Source: RPQJ01 sp963748985
GTDB lineage: Bacteria > Pseudomonadota > Gammaproteobacteria > Steroidobacterales > Steroidobacteraceae
DNA: 64,000 bases
Reading direction: 5' to 3'
Assembly (NCBI GenBank): GCA_963748985.1
Contig: CAVVKQ010000024.1
Coordinates: 15,196-79,195 of the forward strand
Positions 1-8,423 of this stretch are shown piece after piece. Numbering within the stretch: the first letter of the stretch is position 1; each line of letters starts with the position of its first letter. Position numbers and translations under genes: made by a program. Under the pieces are notes generated by a model. The model saw nothing but the letters and a program-made list of their open reading frames with translations. It did not search any database and was not told the DNA's origin.

Positions 1-19
1 CCATAAACAGGAAACGATC

Positions 20-436
20 GTGTTCTACGTCCTCAGCTGGTCCGTGATGTTCGTCCTTCTCGTGCTTTGGTCGCTCACAGTCTGGACGTTCCACTCGATC
101 GCCGCGTGGACGGTCTCGAATGCGGGCGTGCTGGCTGAAGGTTCGGGGGCGATCGAGGGCTTGCGTGCGCCGGGGTGGCTCGCGCCCTGGATTCCATCGG
201 AGCTCACTCTCGCGGTCAGTTCCACGCTGTCCGCTTTGAATCCGGCCATTGAAGCCGCTCTCGGCCAGGCCCCCGCCTTGGCGGACGGGCTGTCGGCGGC
301 AGTCTGGGTGGTTTGGGGAATCGGCAGCACCCTGATAGTGATCCTGGGCCTGGTGAGCAGCCGATTGATCACCGTGCTGCGCCGTCGCGCGTCCTTGATT
401 GCGGCGCCCTCCGTGGGTGCCGCGGCCGCGAGCTGA
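20..436 (+). CDS. Small hypothetical membrane protein
   Basis: This 138-residue protein is not recognised. It starts at GTG with an AGGAA ribosome-binding site about six bases upstream. A hydrophobic segment lies at about residues 2-28 and a second at about 90-116, followed by an arginine-rich stretch (LRRR). This predicts two membrane helices around a non-hydrophobic loop, probably periplasmic. The gene ends 66 bases before the 3' end of a convergent LysR gene. Upstream context is cut off by the window edge, so operon membership is unknown. No function is assigned. Confidence 0.6.
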   Translation: MFYVLSWSVMFVLLVLWSLTVWTFHSIAAWTVSNAGVLAEGSGAIEGLRAPGWLAPWIPSELTLAVSSTLSALNPAIEAALGQAPALADGLSAAVWVVWGIGSTLIVILGLVSSRLITVLRRRASLIAAPSVGAAAAS

Positions 437-502
437 CAGGATCTCTGGTGCCGATCGATAAACTCGCGTCTTCGCTGGTCGCCGCTGGAGGCGATTGAGG
501 CA

Positions 503-1417
503 CTACGGCGCGCCCCCGGCTGCGTCCGCCTCGATCTCCTCGAGCAGCGAATGCACGTGGCGGCCGGCCGGGTGGATCAGATACAGCAACTCGCTCAGCT
601 CCTGCACGCGACCGACGCGTCGCAGCCCGAACTGCTTGGTGACGTCGGATTCGATCACGGTCGGCACGCAGGCTATGCCGAAGCCGCGCTGTGCCAGCAC
701 CTTTATCAATGCGCTGTCGTCGCAGCGCGCGACGATACGCGGCGTGACTCCGCGCTGGGCGAGCCAGGCATCTGTCGCGATGCTGAGCGGCGACCCGGCA
801 GACCCGGCGATCAGCGGTGCGCCTTCCAGGCAAGCGGGGAAGTTGCCGCTCAGCGCCAGGCGCACCTGCGGCGCCGCGACGAAGCTCAGGCCGGACTTCA
901 GCAGCAGTCGCCCACGCATCGAGCGCGCCAGGGACGGCGGTAAAGGCTGGTCCGCCAGCACCGCGTCGAGCTGGTGCGCAGCGAGCCGTCCGAGCAGCCC
1001 GGTGACCGTGCCTTCGACGCAGTCGAGCTCGATCCGGTCGCCATGGCGCTTGAGCAGTGGCGCCAGCACGCGCGCGGTCAGCAGCTTCGGCACGCTGTCC
1101 GTGACCCCGAGGCGCAGCCCCAGGCGGCGCGGTTCGGCGCGACCGGCCATCACGCGACCCAGTTCCGTCCCGAGGGCGAAGATCGACTCCGCGTAGTCAC
1201 GCGCCACCTCGCCGTCAGGCGTCAGCACCAGGCGCCGGCCGGACCGCTCCAGCAGCGTCCGGCCCAGCGACCGCTCCAGCTCGCGCACCTGCGAGCTCAA
1301 GGTCTGCGGGGCGAGGTGCAAGCGCCGCGCGGCGCCCGTCAGCGAGCCCTCACGCGCAACTTCATTGAAGTAGTGCAGGTGCTTTAGATTGATGCGCCCA
1401 GAAGATAGTTTGATCAT
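503..1417 (-). CDS. LysR-family regulator, NhaR-like
   Basis: This is a 304-residue DNA-binding transcription regulator of the LysR type. The N-terminal winged helix-turn-helix (residues about 8-66) contains LKHLHYFNEVAREGSLTGAA and APQTLSSQVRELERSLG, which closely resemble NhaR, the activator of sodium/proton antiporter genes in enterobacteria. The remaining ~210 residues form the expected effector-binding domain. It is transcribed divergently from the HPF-like gene at 1511, with a short shared upstream region that holds a dyad at 1441-1454. No antiporter gene lies in the window, so a sodium or pH role is only inferred from similarity. The LysR family call is firm; the NhaR-like label is moderate. 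Confidence 0.85.
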   Translation of the reverse strand: MIKLSSGRINLKHLHYFNEVAREGSLTGAARRLHLAPQTLSSQVRELERSLGRTLLERSGRRLVLTPDGEVARDYAESIFALGTELGRVMAGRAEPRRLGLRLGVTDSVPKLLTARVLAPLLKRHGDRIELDCVEGTVTGLLGRLAAHQLDAVLADQPLPPSLARSMRGRLLLKSGLSFVAAPQVRLALSGNFPACLEGAPLIAGSAGSPLSIATDAWLAQRGVTPRIVARCDDSALIKVLAQRGFGIACVPTVIESDVTKQFGLRRVGRVQELSELLYLIHPAGRHVHSLLEEIEADAAGGAP

Positions 1418-1440
1418 CAGGTTTTCTCGAAGAATAGCGC

Positions 1441-1454
1441 ATGAATATTCTCAT
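1441..1454. promoter_or_regulatory. Dyad in LysR/HPF divergent promoter region
   Basis: ATGA and TCAT form an inverted repeat separated by six bases (ATATTC), in the 93-bp region between the divergent LysR gene (start 1417) and the HPF-like gene (start 1511). LysR regulators commonly bind short interrupted dyads of the T-N11-A class in such regions. This is therefore a candidate autoregulatory site, assigned by position and symmetry only. Confidence 0.3.
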
Positions 1455-1510
1455 TTATTCTGGTTCTTGTCGCTCGTAAGATCGACCGGCAACTCAACGG
1501 AGGAACCGTC

Positions 1511-1855
1511 ATGAAGGTCGACGTACATGCCCGCCGCTTCAAGCTGACTGAGTCGCTGCGCCATGCGGTCCATCGCGAGATCGCGCAACTGGTCCAGGCG
1601 CTCGGCGCCGGCATCACCCGGGTGTCGGTACGCCTGTTCGACGTGAATGGCCTGCGCGGGGGCCCGGACAAGGGCTGCCTGGTGCACGCTCAGTTCACCG
1701 ACGGCACCTCGATCGTCGGCAGCGACGTGGACGCGGACCTGTACCGCTCGGTGCCGGCCGCGTTCGAGAAGGTGCTGCGCAGCCGGCGCATGAACCGCGC
1801 GCGCCGCCACACGCTGCGGCGGCACGACCCGCTGGCGCAACTGAACCCCGTCTAA
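1511..1855 (+). CDS. HPF/RaiA-like ribosome hibernation protein (S30AE domain)
   Basis: This is a 114-residue protein of the S30AE/HPF type, which binds in the decoding channel of the 30S subunit and stabilises inactive ribosomes in slow growth. Features that fit are MKVDVHARRFKLTESLRHAV at the N-terminus, the central beta segment around KGCLVHAQFTDGTS, and a basic C-terminal helix with SRRMNRARRH. A strong GGAGGA ribosome-binding site at about 1498-1503 supports this ATG. The length matches short HPF without a dimerisation domain. It may be cotranscribed with the membrane protein at 1881. Similarity is recognised by eye, so the exact subfamily (HPF, YfiA or a divergent paralogue) is open. 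Confidence 0.75.
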   Translation: MKVDVHARRFKLTESLRHAVHREIAQLVQALGAGITRVSVRLFDVNGLRGGPDKGCLVHAQFTDGTSIVGSDVDADLYRSVPAAFEKVLRSRRMNRARRHTLRRHDPLAQLNPV

Positions 1856-1880
1856 GGGCCGACACCTCCGGAGTATCGGC

Positions 1881-2234
1881 ATGCCGAAACCGACCCTCGT
1901 GTTCGCCGCCCTGCTGCTCGGACTCGGATTGAGTGCGTTTGCGCTCTCCGGCAGCCGGACGGCGCTGCTGCCCGCCTACTTCGGCGGCGCGTTGGCCGTG
2001 TTGGCCGGACTCGCATTGGCCTACGCCGGCGCGCGCCGACATCTGATGCATGTCGCCGCGGTCGTAGCGCTGCTCGGGGCGCTGGCGCCGGCCGCCGCGC
2101 TGGCGATCCGCGCAGCGCAGATGAGCCCGCTCGCGCTCAGCGTCAACGTCGGCATGCTCGCGCTGAGCGCCGCGCTGCTGGCGATGATGATCCGCTCGTT
2201 CGTCGTTGCACGCAGGTCCCGCACCGCGGATTGA
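1881..2234 (+). CDS. Small four-helix membrane protein of unknown function
   Basis: This 117-residue, very hydrophobic protein is not recognised. Hydrophobic segments lie at about residues 5-23, 29-48, 56-77 and 85-108, and the tail is basic (ARRSRTAD), predicting four helices with a cytoplasmic C-terminus. It lies 25 bp after the HPF-like gene on the same strand, with a GGAG ahead of its ATG, so the two are probably cotranscribed. The 170 bp that follow up to the tRNA-fMet terminator contain no gene that can be supported. Confidence 0.6.
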   Translation: MPKPTLVFAALLLGLGLSAFALSGSRTALLPAYFGGALAVLAGLALAYAGARRHLMHVAAVVALLGALAPAAALAIRAAQMSPLALSVNVGMLALSAALLAMMIRSFVVARRSRTAD

Positions 2235-2360
2235 GGTCGGCGCCACTCGCGCGAGGCTCTTCTGGAAGTTCTGCTGCGCTACGCCGAGGAGGACCTATCA
2301 GCGTCGCGTCCCTAGGCCGGTCGCGGGTACGGTGAGGCCGCGGCGGCCGCACCTGGCTGC

Positions 2361-2392
2361 GCGCAAAGCAAAACGGCCCCAGAGGGGCCGTT
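2361..2392 (-). terminator. Rho-independent terminator of tRNA-fMet
   Basis: Read on the minus strand, AACGGCCCC and GGGGCCGTT form a perfect nine-base-pair stem around a three-base loop. It is followed by TTGCTTT. It lies 13 bases past the CCA end of the tRNA-fMet gene and should end transcription of both the tRNA and the preceding duplicated nuo genes. Confidence 0.85.
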
Positions 2393-2405
2393 CGCTTCGA
2401 TTCGA

Positions 2406-2482
2406 TGGTAGCGGGGGCAGGATTTGAACCTGCGACCTTCGGGTTATGAGCCCGACGAGCTGCCAGACTGCTCCACCCCGCA
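2406..2482 (-). tRNA. Initiator tRNA-fMet (CAT)
   Basis: This is a complete 77-nt initiator tRNA with encoded CCA. The anticodon arm GTCGGGCTCATAACCCGA carries the initiator-type GGG:CCC stem and anticodon CAT. The acceptor stem is GCGGGG:CCCCGC with an unpaired first position (U1 opposite U72), the mismatch typical of initiator tRNAs. The T loop is GTTCAAATC. It has its own promoter at 2495-2522 and a terminator at 2361-2392. Its 5' 48 nt are repeated exactly at 9941-9988. Confidence 0.97.
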
Positions 2483-2494
2483 ATCGAGCCGCCT

Positions 2495-2522
2495 ATTATA
2501 CATAGACGGCTTCTCTTATCAA
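2495..2522 (-). promoter_or_regulatory. Sigma70 promoter of tRNA-fMet
   Basis: On the minus strand TTGATA (-35, 2522-2517) and a consensus TATAAT (-10, 2500-2495) are separated by 16 bp. The tRNA 5' end lies 12 bases after the -10 box. The hexamers are identical to those of the duplicated copy at 10001-10028. Confidence 0.85.
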
Positions 2523-2560
2523 ATCATTCGGTTGCGGCTGACCCGCACGGCCGACGCCAG

Positions 2561-4012
2561 CTACGGGATGACCCGGGCACAGAGCGCAAGCAACAGGCCC
2601 GGGTACAACCCGAGCGCCAGCACCGCCAGCCCGTTCAGGCTCAGCACGAAGCGCATCGCCCCGCCGCCACCCTGCAGTGCGGCCTTGTCCGTCGGCTCGT
2701 CGAAGTACATCAGCTTCACGACGCGCAGGTAGTAGTAAGCGCCGACCACCGAGAGCGCTACGGCAAGGATCGCCAACCACAGGCTGCCGATGTCCAGCAC
2801 GGCCTGGATCACGGCCAGCTTGGCCCAGAAGCCGACGAACGGCGGCACGCCCGCCATGCTGAACATCAGCATCAGCATGACCGCGGCGAACCAGGGGCTG
2901 CGCGCGTTGAGACCCTTGAAGTCCTCGAGGCTGTCGGCTTCGAAGCCCTTGCGCGAGAGCAGGATGATCATGCCGAAGCCGCCGGCCGACATGATCACGT
3001 ACGTAATCGTGTAGTACAGCGCAGCAGAATACCCCTGGCTCGTGCCGGCCAGGATGCCGAGCAGGATGAAGCCGACGTGGGAAATCGTCGAATACGCCAG
3101 CATGCGCTTGATGTTGGTCTGCGCGATCGCCACGACGTTGCCCACGATGATCGACAGCACTGCGACCATCGTGATCATGTCCTGCCAGCCCGTCGCATGC
3201 ACGGCACCCAGGCCTTCGGCCAGCAGCCGGAATGCCAGTGCAAACGAGCCGAGTTTCGGGGCGGCCGCCAGGAACAGCGTCACCGGCGTAGGCGCACCGT
3301 GATAGACGTCCGGCACCCAGGTATGGAACGGCACGCCGCCGAACTTGAACGCGACGCCGACGACGATGAAGGCCAGGCCGAACAGCAGGCCGATCTGCCC
3401 TGCCGGCATCTGCAGCGCCGCATTGCTGATGACACCGAGTTCGAGCGAGCCGGTGACGCCGTAGATGATCGACATGCCGTAGAGCAGCGCGCCGGAGGCG
3501 ATCGATCCGAGCACGAAGTACTTGATGGCCGACTCGGCGGCGATGCCGGAATCGCGGTTGAACGCGACGAGCGCGTACAGCGACAACGCCAGCAGTTCCA
3601 CGCCGAGGTACAGCGTGACCAGGCTGTTGGCCGAGGCCAGCACCATGATGCCGAGCAGCGCGAAGAGACCGAGCACGTAGTACTCGCCCTTGAGGATGCG
3701 CCGTACCTGCAGGTAGCTGTGCGCGTACAGGAACGCGACCGCGACGGCGCCATAGGCCACGATCTTGAGCAGGCTCGACAGCGGATCAGCCACGTACGTC
3801 CCGTGCCAGCCCACCGTTCGCTCCGTGAACCCGGTCGCGGTCGTGATCCAGGACGCACCGGCCAGCGTCAGCAACGACAGCACGAACGTGACCCATCGCG
3901 TCCGCTCCGTCAGGAACAGGTCGACGAGCAGCACGACGCAGGTGGCCGCGAGCACGAACATCTCGGGCGCCGCAAGCAAGAGGTCCAGCCGTGTGATGGA
4001 TGCCGGGTTCAT
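2561..4012 (-). CDS. nuoN: NADH-quinone oxidoreductase subunit N, second copy
   Basis: This is a 483-residue antiporter-like subunit of the complex I membrane arm, with about 14 helices. It translocates protons driven by quinone reduction in the Q module. The ATG at 4012 is chosen because it lies two bases after the nuoM stop and gives the family-typical MNPASITRLDLLLAAPEMF start. Recognisable segments include GVPPFVGFWAKLAVIQAVLD and FKFGGVPFHTWVPDVYHGAP, the latter with the conserved transmembrane lysine region. It is almost identical in protein to the copy at 10068-11519 but differs at many silent positions. It is the last coding gene before tRNA-fMet. Confidence 0.95.
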   Translation of the reverse strand: MNPASITRLDLLLAAPEMFVLAATCVVLLVDLFLTERTRWVTFVLSLLTLAGASWITTATGFTERTVGWHGTYVADPLSSLLKIVAYGAVAVAFLYAHSYLQVRRILKGEYYVLGLFALLGIMVLASANSLVTLYLGVELLALSLYALVAFNRDSGIAAESAIKYFVLGSIASGALLYGMSIIYGVTGSLELGVISNAALQMPAGQIGLLFGLAFIVVGVAFKFGGVPFHTWVPDVYHGAPTPVTLFLAAAPKLGSFALAFRLLAEGLGAVHATGWQDMITMVAVLSIIVGNVVAIAQTNIKRMLAYSTISHVGFILLGILAGTSQGYSAALYYTITYVIMSAGGFGMIILLSRKGFEADSLEDFKGLNARSPWFAAVMLMLMFSMAGVPPFVGFWAKLAVIQAVLDIGSLWLAILAVALSVVGAYYYLRVVKLMYFDEPTDKAALQGGGGAMRFVLSLNGLAVLALGLYPGLLLALCARVIP

Positions 4013-4014
4013 GA

Positions 4015-5529
4015 TCAGAGCTTCGTCATCATCATCTGCTGCACCAGTTGCTCGAGGGTCGGGCGCATGACGTCGAGCAACGGCGCCGGCCACAGGCCCA
4101 GCGCCAGCACGGCGACGGCGAGGACACCCAGCACGAGGGACTCACGGCCGTTCAGGTCCTGCAACTGCGCGACGTGGTCGTTGCCGACCGGCCCGAACAC
4201 GACACGCTTGACGAGCCACAGCGTGTAGGCCGCGCCGAGGATCAGCGTGACGGCCGCGAGGAACGCGTACCAGAAGTTCGCCTTGAAGGCCGCAAGGATC
4301 ACCAGGAACTCGCCGACGAACCCGGACGTGCCTGGCAGTCCCGCGTTGGCCATGGCGAACAGCACCATGAACGCGCCGAAGATCGGCATCGTGTTGATCA
4401 CGCCGCCGTAGTCCGCGATCTGGCGGCTGTGCATCCGGTCGTACAGCACGCCGATGCAGAGGAACAGCGCGCCGGAAACCAGCCCGTGCGAAATCATCTG
4501 CACCATCGCGCCATCCAGGCCCATCGCCGCGCCCTGCACCTGGCCGGTGGCACGGACGATCTCGAAAGCGATGAAGGCGCCCAGCGTGACGAATCCCATG
4601 TGCGCGATCGACGAGTACGCGATCAGCTTCTTCATGTCCTGCTGCACGAGTGCGACGAAGCCGATGTAGACCACGGCCGTGAGCGACAACGTGATGATCA
4701 GCCAGTCGAGTTCCCGCGCGGCGTCGGGCGTCATCGGCAGACTGAAGCGCAGGAAGCCGTAGCCGCCCATCTTCAGCATGATCGCGGCCAGGATCACCGA
4801 ACCGCCGGTGGGCGCCTCGACGTGCGCGTCGGGCAACCACGTGTGGACCGGCCACATCGGCACCTTGACCGCGAAGGCCACCAGGAACGCGCTGAAGATC
4901 AGCACCTGTTCGCGCATCGAGAGCGGGAGCGCCTGCAGGTCCGCGATCGAATAGCTGCCGCCCTTCAGGTACATGTAGATCAGCGCCACCAGCATGAGCA
5001 CCGAGCCCAGGAAGGTGTAGAGGAAGAACTTGACCGTGGCGTAGACGCGCCGCGGTCCGCCCCAGACGCCGATGATCACGAACATCGGGATCAGCATGGC
5101 TTCCCAGAGCACGTAGAACAGCATCGCATCGAGCGCCGCGAACACGCCGATCATCAGGCCTTCGAGGATCAGGAAGGCGGCGAAGTACTGCGTCGGCCGC
5201 TTCTCGATCACGGTCCAGCCCGCAATGACGACCAGCGGTGTGATGAAGGTCGTCAGCACGATCAGCGGCATCGAGATGCCGTCCACGCCGAGCGTGTACC
5301 AGGCGTTGAAGGCGCCGATCCACGGCTGCTGTTCGAAAAACTGCATCGAGGCGGTCGACGGGTCGAACTCGCGCCAGAGCAGGACGCTGATTGCGAACGT
5401 GGCGAGGCTCGCCGCGAGCGCAATCCAGCGGCCGACAGGCAGGCCGCGGTCGCCCACGAGCAGCAGCAGCACGCCGGCAGCGACGGGCAGCCAGACGAGG
5501 ACGCTCAGGATGGGCCAGTCGAGTTGCAT
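4015..5529 (-). CDS. nuoM: NADH-quinone oxidoreductase subunit M, second copy
   Basis: This 504-residue proton-pumping subunit is homologous to Mrp antiporters. The conserved VKVPMWPVHTWLPDAHVEAP and KLIAYSSIAHMGFVTLG segments carry the pump's helix-7 and helix-8 lysine and histidine residues. It lies 12 bp after nuoL. Its C-terminus ends TKL, two residues shorter than the other copy (TKVGP). Consequently its stop codon no longer overlaps the nuoN start, as it does in the copy at 11516-13036. Otherwise the two proteins differ at only scattered positions. Confidence 0.95.
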   Translation of the reverse strand: MQLDWPILSVLVWLPVAAGVLLLLVGDRGLPVGRWIALAASLATFAISVLLWREFDPSTASMQFFEQQPWIGAFNAWYTLGVDGISMPLIVLTTFITPLVVIAGWTVIEKRPTQYFAAFLILEGLMIGVFAALDAMLFYVLWEAMLIPMFVIIGVWGGPRRVYATVKFFLYTFLGSVLMLVALIYMYLKGGSYSIADLQALPLSMREQVLIFSAFLVAFAVKVPMWPVHTWLPDAHVEAPTGGSVILAAIMLKMGGYGFLRFSLPMTPDAARELDWLIITLSLTAVVYIGFVALVQQDMKKLIAYSSIAHMGFVTLGAFIAFEIVRATGQVQGAAMGLDGAMVQMISHGLVSGALFLCIGVLYDRMHSRQIADYGGVINTMPIFGAFMVLFAMANAGLPGTSGFVGEFLVILAAFKANFWYAFLAAVTLILGAAYTLWLVKRVVFGPVGNDHVAQLQDLNGRESLVLGVLAVAVLALGLWPAPLLDVMRPTLEQLVQQMMMTKL

Positions 5530-5541
5530 GATTCTTGGTGC

Positions 5542-7494
5542 TCAGCTTCGCCAGAGGAGCCACGCGAGCAGGACCGAGAGCCCGATGATCGTCGCGAAAG
5601 CGTAGTGATAGAGGTAACCCGACTGCAGGCCGCGGGCGGTCTGTGCCACCCACGCGACCAGGCGGGCCGAACCATTGACCGCCGCGCCGTCGATCACGGC
5701 GACGTCGCCGCCCTTCCAGAGCGCCATGCCGAGTCTGCGACTGCCGGCCGCGATGACGTTCTCGTTGAACCAGTCGAAGTAGTACTTGTTCTCGAGCAGC
5801 GTGTAGAGACCGCCCGCCTTCTCGCGCAGCACGGCGGCAAGCGCCGGCCGCTGCAGGTACAGGAACCACGCCGCCAGCACGCCCGCCGCTGCGAGCCAGA
5901 CCGCCGGTCCGGTGAGCCCGTGCAGGACAAACGCCGCCGGCCCGTGGTATTCGCGCTCCAGGTGGCCCAGCACGTCGTGCGCCGGTGCGACGACGATTGC
6001 CCCCTGGAAATAGTCGCCGAACAGCAGCGGCCCGATTCCCGGCCAGCCAATCATCACCGACGGAATTGCGAGCAGGATCAACGGCAGCGTCACCACCCAG
6101 GGGCTCTCGTGCAAATGCTCCTTCGTGTGGGGGTCCATGCGCTCCTCGCCGTGGAACGTCATGAACACCAGCCGGAACGAGTAGAACGCCGTGACGAACA
6201 CGCCGATCAGCAGGCACCAGTAGGCGTACGTTGCGCCGGGCAGGTGCGAGGCATGCACCGCCTCGATCACCGCGTCCTTGGAGAAGAATCCGGAGAAGCC
6301 GGGGAAGCCGATCAGCGCCAGCGAACCGATCAGCGCGGTGGCGTACGTGATGGGCATGTACTTGCGCAGGCCGCCCATCCTGCGCATGTCCTGCTCGTGG
6401 TGCATCGCGATGATGACCGAGCCGGCGGCCAGGAACAGCAGCGCCTTGAAGAATGCGTGCGTCATCAGGTGGAAGATCGAGCCCGCGTACGCGGAGACGC
6501 CAAGGTCCGCGGTCATGTAGCCGAGCTGGGACAGCGTCGAGTACGCCACCACCCGCTTGATGTCGTTGTTGACGATGCCGAGGAACCCCATGAACAGGGC
6601 CGTCGTCGCGCCGATCACCAGCACGAAGTTGAGCGCGGTCTCCGACAGTTCGAACAACGGCGACATCCGTGCGACCATGAAGATGCCGGCCGTGACCATC
6701 GTGGCCGCGTGGATCAGCGCCGAAATCGGCGTGGGGCCTTCCATGGAATCGGGCAGCCAGACGTGCAGCGGCACCTGCGCGGACTTGCCCATCGCGCCGA
6801 TGAACAGGCCGATGCAGATCACCGTGGCGGCCTGCCAGGCGTGACCCGGCAGCAATTCGAAGGTGCTGCCGGCGATCCTGTCGGCCTGCGCGAAGATCTC
6901 GGAGTAATGCAGCGTGCCGGTCAGGTGGACCAGGCCGGCGATGCCGAGCAGGAAACCGAAGTCGCCGACGCGGTTGACCAGGAACGCTTTCATGTTGGCG
7001 AAGATGGCCGACGGCTTCGTGTACCAGAAGCCGATCAGCAGGTACGACACGACGCCCACCGCCTCCCAGCCGAAGAACAGCTGCATCAGGTTGTTCGACA
7101 TCACGAGCATCAGCATCGAGAACGTGAACAGCGAGATGTAGCTGAAGAACCGCGTGTAACCCGGGTCGTCGTGCATGTAGCCGATGGTGTAGACGTGCAC
7201 CATCAGCGAGATGAAGGTCACCACGACCATCATCAGCGCCGAGAGCCGGTCGACCAGGAAACCGACCTCCATCCGGATGCCGTCGCTGACCAGCCAGGTG
7301 TAGACCGGGCCGTCGAAGACCGGCGCGCCGTCCAGGAGCCCGAGCAGGACCTTGACGGAGAGCGCACACGCGATCGCCACGCCGGCGATGGTGATGCTGT
7401 GCGTCGCAGCCCGGCCGATCTGCCTGCCGAAGAATCCGGCAATGATCGACGCAGCCAGCGGCGCGAGCACGATGATGAGCAGCGTCTGTTCCAC
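5542..7494 (-). CDS. nuoL: NADH-quinone oxidoreductase subunit L, second copy
   Basis: This is a 650-residue distal pumping subunit. It has the usual antiporter core (GKSAQVPLHVWLPDSMEGPT, HAATMVTAGIFMVARMSP, SQLGYMTADLGVSAYAGSIF). A long C-terminal extension follows, which in the family forms the lateral helix lying along the membrane arm. Length is within the usual 600-670 range. It starts three bases after the nuoK stop. The protein is nearly identical to the copy at 13049-15001 and is intact, with no frameshift or internal stop. Confidence 0.95.
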   Translation of the reverse strand: MEQTLLIIVLAPLAASIIAGFFGRQIGRAATHSITIAGVAIACALSVKVLLGLLDGAPVFDGPVYTWLVSDGIRMEVGFLVDRLSALMMVVVTFISLMVHVYTIGYMHDDPGYTRFFSYISLFTFSMLMLVMSNNLMQLFFGWEAVGVVSYLLIGFWYTKPSAIFANMKAFLVNRVGDFGFLLGIAGLVHLTGTLHYSEIFAQADRIAGSTFELLPGHAWQAATVICIGLFIGAMGKSAQVPLHVWLPDSMEGPTPISALIHAATMVTAGIFMVARMSPLFELSETALNFVLVIGATTALFMGFLGIVNNDIKRVVAYSTLSQLGYMTADLGVSAYAGSIFHLMTHAFFKALLFLAAGSVIIAMHHEQDMRRMGGLRKYMPITYATALIGSLALIGFPGFSGFFSKDAVIEAVHASHLPGATYAYWCLLIGVFVTAFYSFRLVFMTFHGEERMDPHTKEHLHESPWVVTLPLILLAIPSVMIGWPGIGPLLFGDYFQGAIVVAPAHDVLGHLEREYHGPAAFVLHGLTGPAVWLAAAGVLAAWFLYLQRPALAAVLREKAGGLYTLLENKYYFDWFNENVIAAGSRRLGMALWKGGDVAVIDGAAVNGSARLVAWVAQTARGLQSGYLYHYAFATIIGLSVLLAWLLWRS

Positions 7495-7497
7495 GGC

Positions 7498-7803
7498 TCA
7501 GCCCCGCATTGCGTCGAGGTCTTCGACGTTGATGCTGCGCCGCTCGCGGAACAGCACGACCAGGATGGCCAGGCCGATCGCGGACTCGGCGGCGGCGACC
7601 GTCAGGATGAAGAACACGAACACCTGCCCGGCCAGGTCGCCGAGGTGATGCGAGAAAGCGATGAAGTTGAAGTTCACCGACAGCAGCATCAGCTCGATGC
7701 ACATCAGCAGCAGCAACACGTTCTTGCGGTTGATGAAGATGCCGGCGACCGCGAGGCTGAACAGGATGCCGGACAGCAGCAACACGTGCGACAGCGGGAT
7801 CAT
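7498..7803 (-). CDS. nuoK: NADH-quinone oxidoreductase subunit K, second copy
   Basis: This 101-residue, three-helix subunit is equivalent to MrpC and mitochondrial ND4L. The conserved buried glutamates are in the helix-2 segment LMCIELMLLSVNFNF and in the third helix (AAAESAIGLAI). Its ATG overlaps the nuoJ stop by four bases, a sign of translational coupling. By hand count it differs from the other copy (15005-15310) at about 21 of 303 bases but at only two residues, both Ala/Ser exchanges. Confidence 0.95.
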   Translation of the reverse strand: MIPLSHVLLLSGILFSLAVAGIFINRKNVLLLLMCIELMLLSVNFNFIAFSHHLGDLAGQVFVFFILTVAAAESAIGLAILVVLFRERRSINVEDLDAMRG

Positions 7804-8405
7804 TGCTTCGCCTCCGCGTCCATCTTGACGATGCGCACGCGGTCCTTCGCGCGCACCGCGACCTGCTTGCCGATGTCCTGCACTTTCTGCCCCGGACGGT
7901 CACGCATGGTGAGCGTGATGGCCGCCACGATCGCGACCAGCAGGATGACGGCGGCGATCTCGAACGGGTACAGGTACTGCGTGTAGAGCAGGTGCCCGAG
8001 TTCCAGCGTGTTCGAGTATCCCGCGGGCCGGTCGGCGACCGCCGCGGCCGTGTCGTCCAGGCCCAGCTTGCGCACGTAGACGACGAGGCCGATCTGCGCC
8101 GCCACGACCAGGGCAATCAGCGCGCCCAGCGGGGCATAGCGGGTAAAGCCCTGACGCAGCTTCTCGACGTCGACGTCGAGCATCATCACCACGAACAGCC
8201 ACAGCACCATCACCGCGCCGACGTAGACCACGACCAGTGTCAGCGCGAGGAACTCGGCCTGCAGCAGCAGCCAGATCACGGCACTGTTCAGGAACGCCGC
8301 GACCAGGAACAGCGCGCAGTGCACCGGGTTGCGCGCCGTGACGACGCCCAGCGCGGTCAGCACGAGGATCGCGCCGAAGACGTAGAAGAGGACGTTGACG
8401 ATCAT
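7800..8405 (-). CDS. nuoJ: NADH-quinone oxidoreductase subunit J, second copy
   Basis: This is a 201-residue, five-helix membrane subunit at the junction of the Q module and the pumping arm. It contains the conserved helix-3 region (EFLALTLVVVYVGAVMVLWL) whose pi-bulge is proposed to gate the proton path. The C-terminus is hydrophilic and basic. It lies 18 bp after nuoI and overlaps nuoK by four bases. It is close to identical with the copy at 15307-15912. Confidence 0.95.
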   Translation of the reverse strand: MIVNVLFYVFGAILVLTALGVVTARNPVHCALFLVAAFLNSAVIWLLLQAEFLALTLVVVYVGAVMVLWLFVVMMLDVDVEKLRQGFTRYAPLGALIALVVAAQIGLVVYVRKLGLDDTAAAVADRPAGYSNTLELGHLLYTQYLYPFEIAAVILLVAIVAAITLTMRDRPGQKVQDIGKQVAVRAKDRVRIVKMDAEAKQ

Positions 8406-8423
8406 TTGCAGGGGTCGCCTTGG

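Noticed and set aside
2298..2483. Open frame reading through the functional tRNA-fMet and its terminator
   Set aside because: It is the tRNA gene translated from a TTG, with no protein similarity. The same frame becomes meaningful only at 9989, where it runs into nuoH.
4048..8116. Very long open frames of more than 1,300 codons antisense to, or out of frame with, nuoM-nuoJ, repeated at 11936-15493
   Set aside because: They are shadows of high-GC codon bias, full of Arg/His/Asp/Gln low complexity with no family resemblance. The sense-strand nuo genes fully account for the region.
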